The notes: a model not told the origin generated them from the letters alone. Positions 9,148 through 16,664 are shown, counted from the first letter of the stretch. The stretch: DNA of 64,000 nucleotides from Sulfurimicrobium sp964552675 (GCA_964552675.1 CAZKHJ010000013.1:1-64000); one strand, 5' to 3'. Numbers and translations are program-made.

Positions 9148-9191
9148 AGAACAGGATTTTGTTAACAAATTTGTTAACAAAATCCTGTTCT
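9148..9191. repeat. 44-bp perfect palindrome
   Basis: A 22-base arm, beginning AGAACAGGATTTTG and ending GTTAACAAA, is followed immediately by its exact reverse complement with no spacer. It contains two GTTAAC boxes. It lies just downstream of the tyrosine recombinase gene (stop at 9212) and 120 bases upstream of the small exported protein start. It could be a two-way terminator, a recombinase binding site or an operator. It lacks a GC-rich stem and a T-tract, which argues against a simple terminator. Confidence 0.8.
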
Positions 9192-9211
9192 CATACCACT
9201 CGTTTTCTAAT

Positions 9212-10438
9212 TCAACCGACTCCGAGGTCTGGACCGGTCAAGTGTGACTGATCCGCGATCATCCAGGGCGGCGGCCCCTGATTGTGTCGTTTGGTCTTGC
9301 GCGGCTCGCGGCTGGCTTCAACCTTGAGCACGGTGTTGCTGCCTTTGGCCAGGCGGGTGCCGCCATAGTAGCTCTGGGTTTCGTCGTTGCAGTGCCCCAT
9401 GACCATGGCGACCTCGTTGGCGGGCAGCTCGGTTTTAGCATCGGCGGATTTCTGGTGGCGGAAACTGTAGGGGCTGACGATGTATTTCCGTTTCGGCCAT
9501 AGCGCCTTGCTGTGCCAGCGCATGGTGTCTGAGAGTTTCTTGGCATCGCTGGTAATCACCAGCTGTTTGTTAATGCCGTCCCGGAGCAGATCAACCAGGT
9601 GCCGCGCAGCGGGGGAATTGATCGCTTCGGTGAGAATGCGATGTTGCTGGCCATATTTCCCGCCGTGGGTTTTTATGCCCTCGATGACGAAGCGGAGATT
9701 GCCACCTTCGTCCAGGGAAACCATCACGCCTTTTTCCAGTTCGCCGGGGCGGCAGCCGGTGCAGTAGAGCACGGCAATAGCATCGGCGTAGCTGCTGTCC
9801 TTGACCTTGTGCCAGTATTGTTCGCGCCAGTCGTCGGGCAGAGTGGAAAGGCCTTTCTTCTTGCTGGTCTGGCGCAGCGGCTGTTTGGGCCCGGTGTCGT
9901 CAAGGCATAGTTTCTGCAGCGCAATTCGCTTTCTTTTATCGTTGATCCATTTGCCCAGGCTGGGGTCTGCCGCGTGCTTATCTACAATAGACCTGGCGCT
10001 GGGGCGCCGCTGGTGTTCGGGATCGGGACGGTAATGCTTGAGGCGATCCACGTAGTTCACCAGGCGGTTGATTTGGGCATAGTACGCCTGCCCTCGGCCT
10101 TCTGTTTTGGCGATCTTGTCCGCCTTGGATAGAGCGAGCCGTATGTTGCGTGTGTTGACGAAGATGTAGGCCGCCCGATAGAAATAGAAACTGTTCTTGG
10201 TGTAGGCGATGCCGAGGGGGTCCAGATTTTGCCATTTCATGCGCAGGTAGCCATAAAGGTAGCGCTCGGCAGAAGTCTTGGGGCGGCCCAGTTTGGTGCC
10301 GGGTTCGCTCTTGAGCAGACTCCAGTCGAGTTCCTTGGCGCCCTGGACGTTGCTGTTGACGCCTGTGATGAGTTTGCGCGCTTCAACCACCAGCGCAAAC
10401 GCGGTGAGTTCGTCCTGAATGGTTTGTCCTGTGCCCAT
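9212..10438 (-). CDS. Tyrosine recombinase-like integrase
   Basis: 408 aa. Catalytic-domain residues are visible: GCRPGEL (Arg230), a lysine region near IKTHGGK (about 255-261), YSFRHQ (Arg327-His328), GHC (His349) and Tyr357/358 in QSYYG. The N-terminal 200 residues are unlike common phage integrases, and the first histidine of the usual H-x-x-R box is tyrosine (Tyr324). It is the second recombinase within 3.5 kb of the tRNA. A 44-bp palindrome follows its stop and a strongly folded segment precedes its start. It may move the element, resolve dimers, or belong to an older insertion. Confidence 0.82.
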   Translation of the reverse strand: MGTGQTIQDELTAFALVVEARKLITGVNSNVQGAKELDWSLLKSEPGTKLGRPKTSAERYLYGYLRMKWQNLDPLGIAYTKNSFYFYRAAYIFVNTRNIRLALSKADKIAKTEGRGQAYYAQINRLVNYVDRLKHYRPDPEHQRRPSARSIVDKHAADPSLGKWINDKRKRIALQKLCLDDTGPKQPLRQTSKKKGLSTLPDDWREQYWHKVKDSSYADAIAVLYCTGCRPGELEKGVMVSLDEGGNLRFVIEGIKTHGGKYGQQHRILTEAINSPAARHLVDLLRDGINKQLVITSDAKKLSDTMRWHSKALWPKRKYIVSPYSFRHQKSADAKTELPANEVAMVMGHCNDETQSYYGGTRLAKGSNTVLKVEASREPRKTKRHNQGPPPWMIADQSHLTGPDLGVG

Positions 10439-10448
10439 GGTTATGCCT

Positions 10449-10552
10449 TATGTCCTTCCGGCTACGCCGGCATAGAAAGCGCCGCACTCCTGTGCGACTC
10501 TTTCTACGACAGGACATATTATTCCGAGTTCAACTCGGGAATAATATTTTTT
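10449..10552 (+). ncRNA. Candidate structured RNA: three-way junction plus terminator hairpin
   Basis: Outer stem TATGTCCT (10449-10456) pairs with AGGACATA (10511-10518). Inside are hairpin A, CCGGC-TAC-GCCGG (10458-10470), and hairpin B, whose seven-base stem TAGAAAG/CTTTCTA (10473-10506) is topped by CGCAC/GTGCG. The junction spacers are only 1, 2 and 4 bases. A terminator-like hairpin with six T follows directly on the plus strand. No coding frame explains it. It might instead act as folded single-stranded DNA near the recombinase. No promoter was identified, so expression is inference. Confidence 0.45.
10517..10552 (+). terminator. Intrinsic terminator-like hairpin
   Basis: TATTATTCCGAGTT pairs with AACTCGG-G-AATAATA (one bulged G, single-base loop) and is followed by TTTTTT on the plus strand. 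The two bases TA are shared with the preceding three-way junction stem. On the minus strand no T-tract follows. Confidence 0.6.
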
Positions 10553-10661
10553 CAATTGCCGAGCAGGCAGAGCAATCATTGAGTATGCATTACTCACGAT
10601 TTCGGCGATCAACTCTCTGGTATTTTCATCCGTACAACTTGCCAAAGTCACCGTAGAATGA

Positions 10662-11144
10662 TCATATAATTCCCGCCACTTTAGCGATGATTGGTATTGG
10701 CACTCCCTGTTCCGAAATCCATGCGTTGCCGTATCCACCGGAGTAAGGTTTCAAAACCCTGCCGTCATACTGCCAGGCTCGGCTGTATCTCCCCGAGTAC
10801 GGTTTCAGTACACCCTTCTCGAATATCCAGGCATCTGTGTAACCCCCACTATAGCGTTGCAGAACGCGCCCATTAAATCGCCATGCATTGGTGTAACCGC
10901 CCCGGTAAGGCGCCAGGACTTTGCCGTCAAACCGCCATGCGTTGTCGTATCCACCGGAATAAGGGCGCAACACTTTGCCATCAAACCGCCAGGCATTGCT
11001 GTATCCGCCGCTATACGGCTTGATGACGATCTCCCCGCTTACGGCCTGTGCGGCATGAGACAGGAGGAAAAATACAGCGGCAATCCAGACAGAACCGAGG
11101 GCCGGCCCTACTCTTGCCGACATAAAGCGCTTAGATTTTTCCAT
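10662..11144 (-). CDS. Secreted 18-residue repeat protein
   Basis: 160 aa from ATG 11144; longer starts upstream would run through the end of the DUF2779 gene. A signal peptide (about residues 12-35, ending AAQA) is followed by six tandem 18-residue repeats (about 42-151) with consensus PYSGGY-x-NAW-x-F-D-G-x-VL, and a short tail VPIPIIAKVAGI. Each repeat should form a small beta blade. The pattern resembles the 4-fold beta-flower family, which I recall but cannot check. It overlaps the end of the DUF2779 gene by 14 bases, so the two are translated together. Function unknown; likely periplasmic or surface exposed. Confidence 0.7.
   Translation of the reverse strand: MEKSKRFMSARVGPALGSVWIAAVFFLLSHAAQAVSGEIVIKPYSGGYSNAWRFDGKVLRPYSGGYDNAWRFDGKVLAPYRGGYTNAWRFNGRVLQRYSGGYTDAWIFEKGVLKPYSGRYSRAWQYDGRVLKPYSGGYGNAWISEQGVPIPIIAKVAGII
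10692..11021 (-). repeat. Six 54-bp coding tandem repeats
   Basis: The six units encode the PYSGGY-NAW repeats of the secreted protein. Units 1-3 are most alike, and units 4-6 have diverged (QRYSGGY, KPYSGRY), consistent with recent duplication at the N-terminal side. Confidence 0.85.
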
Positions 11145-12627
11145 GCCCTTTCTTACCCCCGCTGGCCTGAAAAAAATGAGCAAGCCTGACCATCGCCAGC
11201 GTATCGAGCTGGCAGTATTCGAGTAACGCATGTCTCAGATCATCTCGCCGGATTTCTGCCGTGCCGGGTTCAATCGCTTCAAGAAAAGCCGCCTGGGCCA
11301 TGCCGCCGTCTTGAACTTCGGCGAGGGTTGAGTAATCCAGCTCCGGAGCAATCGTTGGCAACACTGCCTTGATGGACCAGGAACCCTTCATGGCCGGGTG
11401 ATAGTAATGCTGCCTTGCGATCGGCAATAGATCTACAACACGTTCCGTCAGACTGGCAAGCGGTTCGGCTAGATCGGGGAACATGATGGCCAGTTCCCTT
11501 ATCCGGGCGTTTTCAAAGCCCTGGTTATAGACCAGGATGGGTCCATCACTTCCCATGGCATCTATAAGGCTTTCCGCGAAACCACGCATGGGTGCACCGC
11601 CGGAAATATCAAGAAAACTCAAATGCTCCAACTCGCCCGGCGCTCTTTCGATATGGCACGACCATTGAAACGGAAGCTGCTGGTAAGGTCGTGTGCCCAC
11701 CCAGATCGGCATAGCAAACTGAATGGTTTCAAAATCCAGGTAGTATCGGGGATAAGGCAGGATGGTTAATGTATCTGCTGCTTCAGGATCGACTTCAGCC
11801 TGCCCGCTTACGGTGACTCGAAGAATTTTTTGCAACAATGGGCTATTGAGCCGTTCCAGCGGCACCTCGCGCAAATCTCGAAAACCTTCAACCTTTAATT
11901 CACGTGCCATGCTCTTACCTTCCTTACCGGGGAGCAGGCTCACGGGATATTCAGGCTCTCCCGCACTGCAATGGCGGTAAAAGAAGCATGGGTATGGATT
12001 CGAGCATTGATCACCAATTTCCACGTCCGGAATTTCCCCTGCGAGTGTTTGTTGCCCGGCCGCGATCCACCCAGAAACCTGCGCCACCAATGGGTGAATG
12101 ACTTCCGTGACATCTGCTTCCGTCAGGAGGCCTCGATATTGGTTGCCTCCAGGATAAACGAACTGGTTATCGATATGCATCAAGCCGATGCCGGTGAACT
12201 CAACGCCATTCTTCTCGGCAACCCATTTTTGCACCGCGCAATCGGCAAGGTAATAATCCTTCACGCTGGTGGATGACTTAACTTCCACCATGCGATAACC
12301 ATCTTTTTCCGGTAACAGAAGATCAGCACGAATCAGCGTGCCTTCATGCTCGAAAGTCGCCTCGAATAGGGGCTTGTCGGGGTAGTCGCGTAGCGCCAGT
12401 CTTGTTTCTGCCAGGGCTGCACTGAGATCGTTCTGTTCGCCCCCGATCAGAATACCGACCGGGTACATGGCCTGGGCCAAGGCGCCGACTTGATGGCCAG
12501 CCTGAAAGCGAGCTGTTGCGTCTGCGCTCTCCGCCTCCAACTCTGGGTGATGGACTGACAGATACAGTCGCTTGGGACACTGGAGGTAAGCGAGAATCCG
12601 TGACTTGGAGAGTCCGGGCTTGGGCAT
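11131..12627 (-). CDS. DUF2779 protein: Cas4/RecB-like nuclease fused to DEDD exonuclease
   Basis: 498 aa. The N-terminal part is a PD-(D/E)xK nuclease: Asp102, then EVK at 115-117. Four cysteines (Cys17, Cys208, Cys214, Cys220) are arranged as in Cas4/AddB-type iron-sulfur nucleases. The C-terminal DUF2779 region has the RNase H-like exonuclease start YYLDFET (Asp298, Glu300) and a late YCQLD motif. The protein should therefore process DNA ends. It is first in an operon with the secreted repeat protein. A GCGAC-N7-GTCGC site begins 43 bases upstream of its start, and it is divergent from the DnaA-like gene. A truncated relative lies at 22915-23173. Confidence 0.88.
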   Translation of the reverse strand: MPKPGLSKSRILAYLQCPKRLYLSVHHPELEAESADATARFQAGHQVGALAQAMYPVGILIGGEQNDLSAALAETRLALRDYPDKPLFEATFEHEGTLIRADLLLPEKDGYRMVEVKSSTSVKDYYLADCAVQKWVAEKNGVEFTGIGLMHIDNQFVYPGGNQYRGLLTEADVTEVIHPLVAQVSGWIAAGQQTLAGEIPDVEIGDQCSNPYPCFFYRHCSAGEPEYPVSLLPGKEGKSMARELKVEGFRDLREVPLERLNSPLLQKILRVTVSGQAEVDPEAADTLTILPYPRYYLDFETIQFAMPIWVGTRPYQQLPFQWSCHIERAPGELEHLSFLDISGGAPMRGFAESLIDAMGSDGPILVYNQGFENARIRELAIMFPDLAEPLASLTERVVDLLPIARQHYYHPAMKGSWSIKAVLPTIAPELDYSTLAEVQDGGMAQAAFLEAIEPGTAEIRRDDLRHALLEYCQLDTLAMVRLAHFFQASGGKKGHGKI

Positions 12628-12669
12628 TGCATGTCATCCTGATTGGTTTGCATCAGTATGCCAGTCTGT

Positions 12670-12686
12670 GCGACGAATGGAGTCGC
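12670..12686. promoter_or_regulatory. Shared operator, site D1 (perfect)
   Basis: GCGACGAATGGAGTCGC: perfect five-base arms with a seven-base spacer. It starts 43 bases from the DUF2779 start codon (12627). The next ATG on the plus strand (12687) touches the site, so that codon is unlikely to be the DnaA-like start. Confidence 0.75.
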
Positions 12687-12705
12687 ATGGCTATGGATTT
12701 TCACT

Positions 12706-12722
12706 GCGACATTGATTGTCGC
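12706..12722. promoter_or_regulatory. Shared operator, site D2 (perfect)
   Basis: GCGACATTGATTGTCGC: perfect arms and the same spacer, centre 36 bases from D1. It ends 43 bases before ATG 12765, mirroring the D1 to DUF2779 distance. This supports 12765 as the start of the DnaA-like gene. Confidence 0.75.
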
Positions 12723-12764
12723 GATTTCTCTTTACCCTGTCACAACAGGAGGGAATGGAGAGTG

Positions 12765-13340
12765 ATGCTCATCGAACGCAGGAAGCATTGGGCTGGCACC
12801 TGCCCCAATCTGAATTTTTTGAATCAGGAATATGCAAGTGTCGATGCCACAGTGATCAGGATTGCACAGCAATTCGCTGATGATGCTGGTTCGGCACCAT
12901 TGTTTATTGCTGGGGGCACAGGAATAACCAGGCATTGGTTGCTCAATGCCATTGGCAACCGGATTATTGACGCCAACCCGAGCCTGCGGGTCCGCTTATT
13001 CACAGCCAAGGCGTTCGTCAAGCTGGCCGATGATTGCCGGCGCAAAGGACGGATCAGTGAATTTACACGTAATGTTCTCGGGCTGGCTATCTGCTTGGTC
13101 GGTGACCTTGAAGCCCTGGGCGACGATGAAGATGCACAGAAATGCTTTTACCTGACGATCGGCGCTGCTCTGGAACAGGGCTGCCGGGTTGCGCTGGCGA
13201 GCCAGCTAGCGCCAAATGAATTGGGGCTTTGCAATCCGTACTACATACAACTGTTTGAAATTTTCAAGGTCGCCAACTTGGCAAACGATGATCCCATGCA
13301 AGCGCCAGAGTTAGAGGCGGGCACGAAGGCGGTCATGTGA
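12765..13340 (+). CDS. DnaA/Hda-like protein with degenerate nucleotide-binding motifs
   Basis: 191 aa from ATG 12765 (GGAG four bases upstream; AGGAGG further out). The frame is open back to 12516, but earlier starts overlap operator D1 or D2. The sequence follows DnaA domain III closely: SAPLFIAGGTGITRHWLLNAIGNRI matches in shape the DnaA stretch from PLFIYGG through GKTHLL to AIGN, and ALASQLAPNEL matches the sensor I segment. The P-loop lysine is lost (GGTGITRH instead of GG-x-G-x-GKT). Walker B reads CLVGDLEAL instead of LLIDDIQFL. There is no C-terminal DnaA-box-binding domain. It cannot be expected to bind ATP normally, so it is likely a partner or decoy in replication-like assemblies. 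GTGA overlap with the next gene. Confidence 0.75.
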   Translation: MLIERRKHWAGTCPNLNFLNQEYASVDATVIRIAQQFADDAGSAPLFIAGGTGITRHWLLNAIGNRIIDANPSLRVRLFTAKAFVKLADDCRRKGRISEFTRNVLGLAICLVGDLEALGDDEDAQKCFYLTIGAALEQGCRVALASQLAPNELGLCNPYYIQLFEIFKVANLANDDPMQAPELEAGTKAVM

Positions 13341-14578
13341 AACCCAGCCATAAGCTGCCCACCAGTATGTTTCCATTGCCTGATGCAATTAAAAAACTCG
13401 GCAGGTTCGAAAAGGATAAGGATTTCCGAACCGCGTTGTCTTGTTGCTGGAATTTCCTGCGCCCATTGTGCGAGAAATCCGTACACGTTGAGGATTATCC
13501 AGAGGCGAAGGTTATTACCATCCTGGGCGGGCACATTGTCATCGAGAAAGCCCGCGACCGCCCATTCATCCATATCTCCCGCCTCAATTCCTGTATGGAT
13601 GCTTCTCATCTTGCCATGTACCCGGCACTGGATGCAGTCCTTCGCCCGGGGGAAGAAGTTGAAATACTGTGGGGCTTTCATTCAAAGCTAATTTCTTCGT
13701 GCTTTGGTATGCCCGGAAATGCAAATCTCAAACCAAGCCTCGATCACGCAAACAGTCAACCTGCGGAGAAATCGGAACAGGAATACGAACGATGCGAAGA
13801 TATTTTCGAGACTGCAATGACGATCATCATCAAGGCACTGAAGGAAACGGGATTGATCAGTTCCGAAGCTATCAACAGCCGCGTGTACCAGGAAATAAAA
13901 CTTGATGAGGATGTTGCCGAATTAACTCGGCATTTCATGGGACAGGTGCGGGGAGATGCCTATTGTGTGGCCTGGCAGCACCAGAAAATGCTGTGCAAAT
14001 ACTATCAGGCCCGCCAACCACTGCGCCACCTCCTGATGTCAGCTCTCATTGAGGGCGCCATTTTCGCGAGCAGTGACATGCTTGTAGATTTATCGGCCGC
14101 ATTGCACCGGCGAGGAGTTTCTCGGACGGGCATGAGAAGATTCATGACGCTAAATGGCCACTCCCTGTACCTTCTTCAAAACATACAACCCGTGGCGCAA
14201 AACCCGGTTCAGATTGACCGGCCACTTTCAATACTGGTGCGGTCCATGTTAATGCTACAGCGCCTGCCACCCACAAAATTTGACATGTGGTTTGATCTTA
14301 TTTTCGAGTGGGCTGAGCTATACCAATACGTCTTATTTGAAGAACACGTTGAATGTTCCCCACAGACCCGTCATATTGAAGCGTTCATGAGGGTGCTTGC
14401 TCGTGAGGTGGCACGTCGCCCCACGCAAGAATTTGAAGCGTTTCGACTTGAATTGCGCCAAGTGGTGGAATGGATCACCTGCCGCGAAGATAGCGCAGTG
14501 TTTTCATTTCCGGTCATTGACGAAAACTGGGAAAAATTTGGATGGCGCTGGTTTGTAAGGCATTCACGAAAATGGTAG
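13337..14578 (+). CDS. Protein of unknown function coupled to the DnaA-like protein
   Basis: 413 aa from a GTG start that overlaps the TGA stop of the DnaA-like gene (ATGTGA), so the two are translationally coupled. It is soluble, with no signal peptide or membrane segment, and about ten cysteines and many histidines are scattered without a clear metal motif. The C-terminal half (250-410) looks mainly helical. I do not recognise any domain. Tight coupling suggests a complex with the DnaA-like protein. Confidence 0.7.
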   Translation: MKPSHKLPTSMFPLPDAIKKLGRFEKDKDFRTALSCCWNFLRPLCEKSVHVEDYPEAKVITILGGHIVIEKARDRPFIHISRLNSCMDASHLAMYPALDAVLRPGEEVEILWGFHSKLISSCFGMPGNANLKPSLDHANSQPAEKSEQEYERCEDIFETAMTIIIKALKETGLISSEAINSRVYQEIKLDEDVAELTRHFMGQVRGDAYCVAWQHQKMLCKYYQARQPLRHLLMSALIEGAIFASSDMLVDLSAALHRRGVSRTGMRRFMTLNGHSLYLLQNIQPVAQNPVQIDRPLSILVRSMLMLQRLPPTKFDMWFDLIFEWAELYQYVLFEEHVECSPQTRHIEAFMRVLAREVARRPTQEFEAFRLELRQVVEWITCREDSAVFSFPVIDENWEKFGWRWFVRHSRKW

Positions 14579-14611
14579 CGCATAGGACTGAGTTCTATGG
14601 CGCGGCCACAT

Positions 14612-15232
14612 TCATTCGGTGATTGATTTATTACGCATCAACTCGATGGCAAGTGAAACTTGACGGCGACCAATCTCGCACCACTGTTCCCCTGTAGGTG
14701 CTTTGCGTCGCCACGCCATGCCTGAAGTATGGGGCATAGGTACAGCGAGGAGGGATATCTCATCAACCAAGGGTTGCATAGCCGGATGGCAAAGTTTGCG
14801 GTCGATCGAACAGCCACCCGGTTTATTGGAAATTTCGATGTGATGGGACAATGTGCCGGCGCCGAGGATATGGGCTGTAGCTGTGCTCCCGACCAGTAGC
14901 AGCACACGAGGCCGCGTTTCTCGGATGAAATCCACCAGAAACGGAAGACAGACGGCAGCCTCTTTCCGAGTTGGTTTCCTGTTATTAGGTGGCCTACATC
15001 GGCAGATATTGGCCTGCCCGTAACTTTCGCGAGGGATGCCGTGCTCAGCCAGCAGAAAATCTAATGTTTCTCCAGCGTTGCCTACAAAGCCAAAACCTTT
15101 CTCATCTTCATATTTCCCCGGCGCCTCGCCCACAGCCAGCAAGCCACCCTTGGGCGCCGGATTTGGCATCACGATCTGACTACGTGAATCGCATAAATCC
15201 GGACACAAGGAGCATTCCATATTTATTTCCAT
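14612..15232 (-). CDS. Uracil-DNA glycosylase superfamily protein (family 4-like)
   Basis: 206 aa, ATG 15232 after AAGGAATCA. Family 4/5-type landmarks: GEAPGKYEDEKGFGFVGNAG (active-site loop and F/Y-x-GxAG), NICRCRPPNNR (N-x-x-x-C-R-P) and a late MPHTSGMAW in place of the usual H-P-S/A motif. Cysteines near the N-terminus (CSLCPDLC) and Cys97/99 could bind an iron-sulfur cluster as in family 4 enzymes. These enzymes remove uracil or related bases from DNA. It is second in an operon, 44 bases after the 15277-16128 gene. The altered His-Pro motif makes the substrate uncertain. Confidence 0.82.
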   Translation of the reverse strand: MEINMECSLCPDLCDSRSQIVMPNPAPKGGLLAVGEAPGKYEDEKGFGFVGNAGETLDFLLAEHGIPRESYGQANICRCRPPNNRKPTRKEAAVCLPFLVDFIRETRPRVLLLVGSTATAHILGAGTLSHHIEISNKPGGCSIDRKLCHPAMQPLVDEISLLAVPMPHTSGMAWRRKAPTGEQWCEIGRRQVSLAIELMRNKSITE

Positions 15233-15276
15233 TGATTCCTTTTTTCCAGATGTTTCATGGAAACTGATTTAGGTCG

Positions 15277-16128
15277 CTAGGCAAAATCTTTTTCTCTTCG
15301 GGAAATATTAACGTATTTAGAAAATAATGGCCTACAAGTGACCTCAAAGTGATTGTTTTTCTGCCAATAACCTTCTTCCATGGAAGCAATGCCCTTCTGA
15401 ATTACTTCATGATGTTTCTCCTGCGCCAAGATGAAAAAAGCTCTTGATGAGCCTCTCCGGTAGCGCAATCCCCAAATGGACGCCCCTTCCGTCAATTTGC
15501 TCAATTCACCTGAAATGTGCTTTATTTGATTGTCGTGGGAATCCTTGCGCCCGAGATGATGATAGATTACCAACGAGCAACCATGTTTCCAAAGAGTTTC
15601 AATTTCCCCAGGTAGCACGTATTTTCCTGCCTTGGCAGGAGCGCCATTGCCACCAAGAAAAATGCCATTGTCCGGATCGAGAAAAACAATATCGCGTTTT
15701 TCGAGTTGCATGTACGCACGTTCGAACCATTGAGACCGAGCATCGCCAGCTGAAGGTGGAATCTCTTCACCGAAGCATTTCGTTCCTGAGGGAAGAACCG
15801 TCTCTATGGCACGAATTCCGGCACCAAACTTTCCCACATACCGTCTATGAATGCCTTTTACGTCAGATAGCTGAAATAAATCTGAATCACGAGCGATGCG
15901 GTCAAGCGTACGGAACAGCGGCGGATCGCATTCCTCATATCCTTGCTTGCTCAGATAAGAAATGTGCTTACCATCTTTTCCCCGTGCATTTCTATCGATT
16001 TTCGAATTAGCAAGGTACCAGAGAACCCCCAGTTTTATTTGGGCACTGCTTGCGCTGCCCATGCACAAACTCCGGAGCAACCCATATTTCCCGAAATCAC
16101 CCACATCACCAACATACTTGTCCTGCAT
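15277..16128 (-). CDS. Conserved protein of unknown function (QDKYVGDVGDFGKYGLL type)
   Basis: 283 aa. The chosen ATG at 16128 follows GGAGTCTGAT; a start 12 codons upstream lacks such a site. The N-terminus QDKYVGDVGDFGKYGLLR is a pattern I associate with a widespread uncharacterised family. FLDPDNGIFL in the middle resembles the acidic loop of nucleotide- or SAM-binding folds, and LVIYHHLGRK follows. No signal peptide. It precedes the glycosylase gene in the same operon, so a role in nucleic acid modification or repair is possible. Its promoter region is shared with the FtsZ-like operon and holds two operator sites. Confidence 0.7.
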   Translation of the reverse strand: MQDKYVGDVGDFGKYGLLRSLCMGSASSAQIKLGVLWYLANSKIDRNARGKDGKHISYLSKQGYEECDPPLFRTLDRIARDSDLFQLSDVKGIHRRYVGKFGAGIRAIETVLPSGTKCFGEEIPPSAGDARSQWFERAYMQLEKRDIVFLDPDNGIFLGGNGAPAKAGKYVLPGEIETLWKHGCSLVIYHHLGRKDSHDNQIKHISGELSKLTEGASIWGLRYRRGSSRAFFILAQEKHHEVIQKGIASMEEGYWQKNNHFEVTCRPLFSKYVNISRREKDFA

Positions 16129-16212
16129 ATCAGACTCCAAAATGGTTAATCGCCAACTAATCATACGGCTATTCGGATGGAATCTGGCCGCCCATCATGA
16201 TCTTTCATTGAA

Positions 16213-16229
16213 CCGACAAGTGGCGTCGC
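16213..16229. promoter_or_regulatory. Shared operator, site C1 (one mismatch)
   Basis: CCGACAAGTGGCGTCGC: the right arm is perfect and the left arm has C for G at position 1. It lies between the divergent 16128 and 16324 genes. GTCGCACAAAAC at its right edge (16225-16236) is repeated exactly at 16259-16270. Confidence 0.65.
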
Positions 16230-16246
16230 ACAAAACATAAATTACT

Positions 16247-16263
16247 GCGGCGTAACCTGTCGC
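16247..16263. promoter_or_regulatory. Shared operator, site C2 (one mismatch)
   Basis: GCGGCGTAACCTGTCGC: the left arm GCGGC has one mismatch and the right arm is perfect. Its centre is 34 bases from C1, and it ends 61 bases before ATG 16324. Confidence 0.65.
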
Positions 16264-16323
16264 ACAAAACCTCATACTGGTGAAAAGACAAAACTCAGCT
16301 GGTGCGAGGGCAGGAGCAACAAT

Positions 16324-16548
16324 ATGAAAGAAATAATTGAGTTTCTGGCTGGATCCTTCCTTTACATGCTGGCGTTCATAGTCTTCTTGTTCGCCCTGGG
16401 CTTGGCTCTGTCGGTGGTGTCGGGAGGTCCGCTTGTGTGGTTTGGGTTGTATTCGGCCTACGCCGTGTATCGGATGAGAAAAAATCACAAGGAGGGCAGG
16501 ACATTGTTCGATTGGAAAAACAATCGCTGGGAGGGGATTAAAAAATGA
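16324..16548 (+). CDS. Small membrane protein
   Basis: 74 aa, ATG after CAGGAGCAACAAT. It has two closely spaced hydrophobic segments (residues 7-34 and about 36-48) and then a basic cytoplasmic tail (RMRKNHKEGR). It is first in a run leading to a lipoprotein and an FtsZ-like GTPase. A membrane anchor or effector next to a tubulin-like protein is a recurring arrangement, so it may recruit that protein to the membrane. Family not recognised. Confidence 0.65.
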   Translation: MKEIIEFLAGSFLYMLAFIVFLFALGLALSVVSGGPLVWFGLYSAYAVYRMRKNHKEGRTLFDWKNNRWEGIKK

Positions 16549-16664
16549 GATTTCCTGCGATCCAATCGGATTTGGTCAAAGTTGTGGCGATCGATGGTGT
16601 CAACGCCAATATTGTTGAATATTTGATTCGGAGCTTGCAAACATGTCGTTCAAAAAATATGTAA
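16545..16664 (+). pseudogene. Remnant of an FtsZ-like gene (N-terminal fragment)
   Basis: A 39-codon frame overlaps the previous stop (ATGA). Its DLVKVVAIDGVNANIVEYLI aligns with DMVKVVGVGGAGTAIVEYLI at the start of the intact FtsZ-like gene 1.1 kb downstream, and the DNA is also alike. Only the first beta strand and nucleotide loop remain. The lipoprotein start at 16643 lies inside it. It seems to be a relic of a duplication or of a gene displaced by the lipoprotein gene. Confidence 0.65.

Noticed and set aside
10494..10510. GCGACTCTTTCTACGAC as a further shared operator
   Set aside because: The second arm is ACGAC rather than GTCGC, so it is a direct and not an inverted repeat; it belongs to the folded element.
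10448..10738. 96-codon frame on the minus strand
   Set aside because: It runs through the structured RNA-like element and overlaps the end of the secreted repeat gene; no ribosome-binding site. The part ENTRELIAEIVSNAYSMIALP looks protein-like, so a decayed gene is possible, but I cannot support it.
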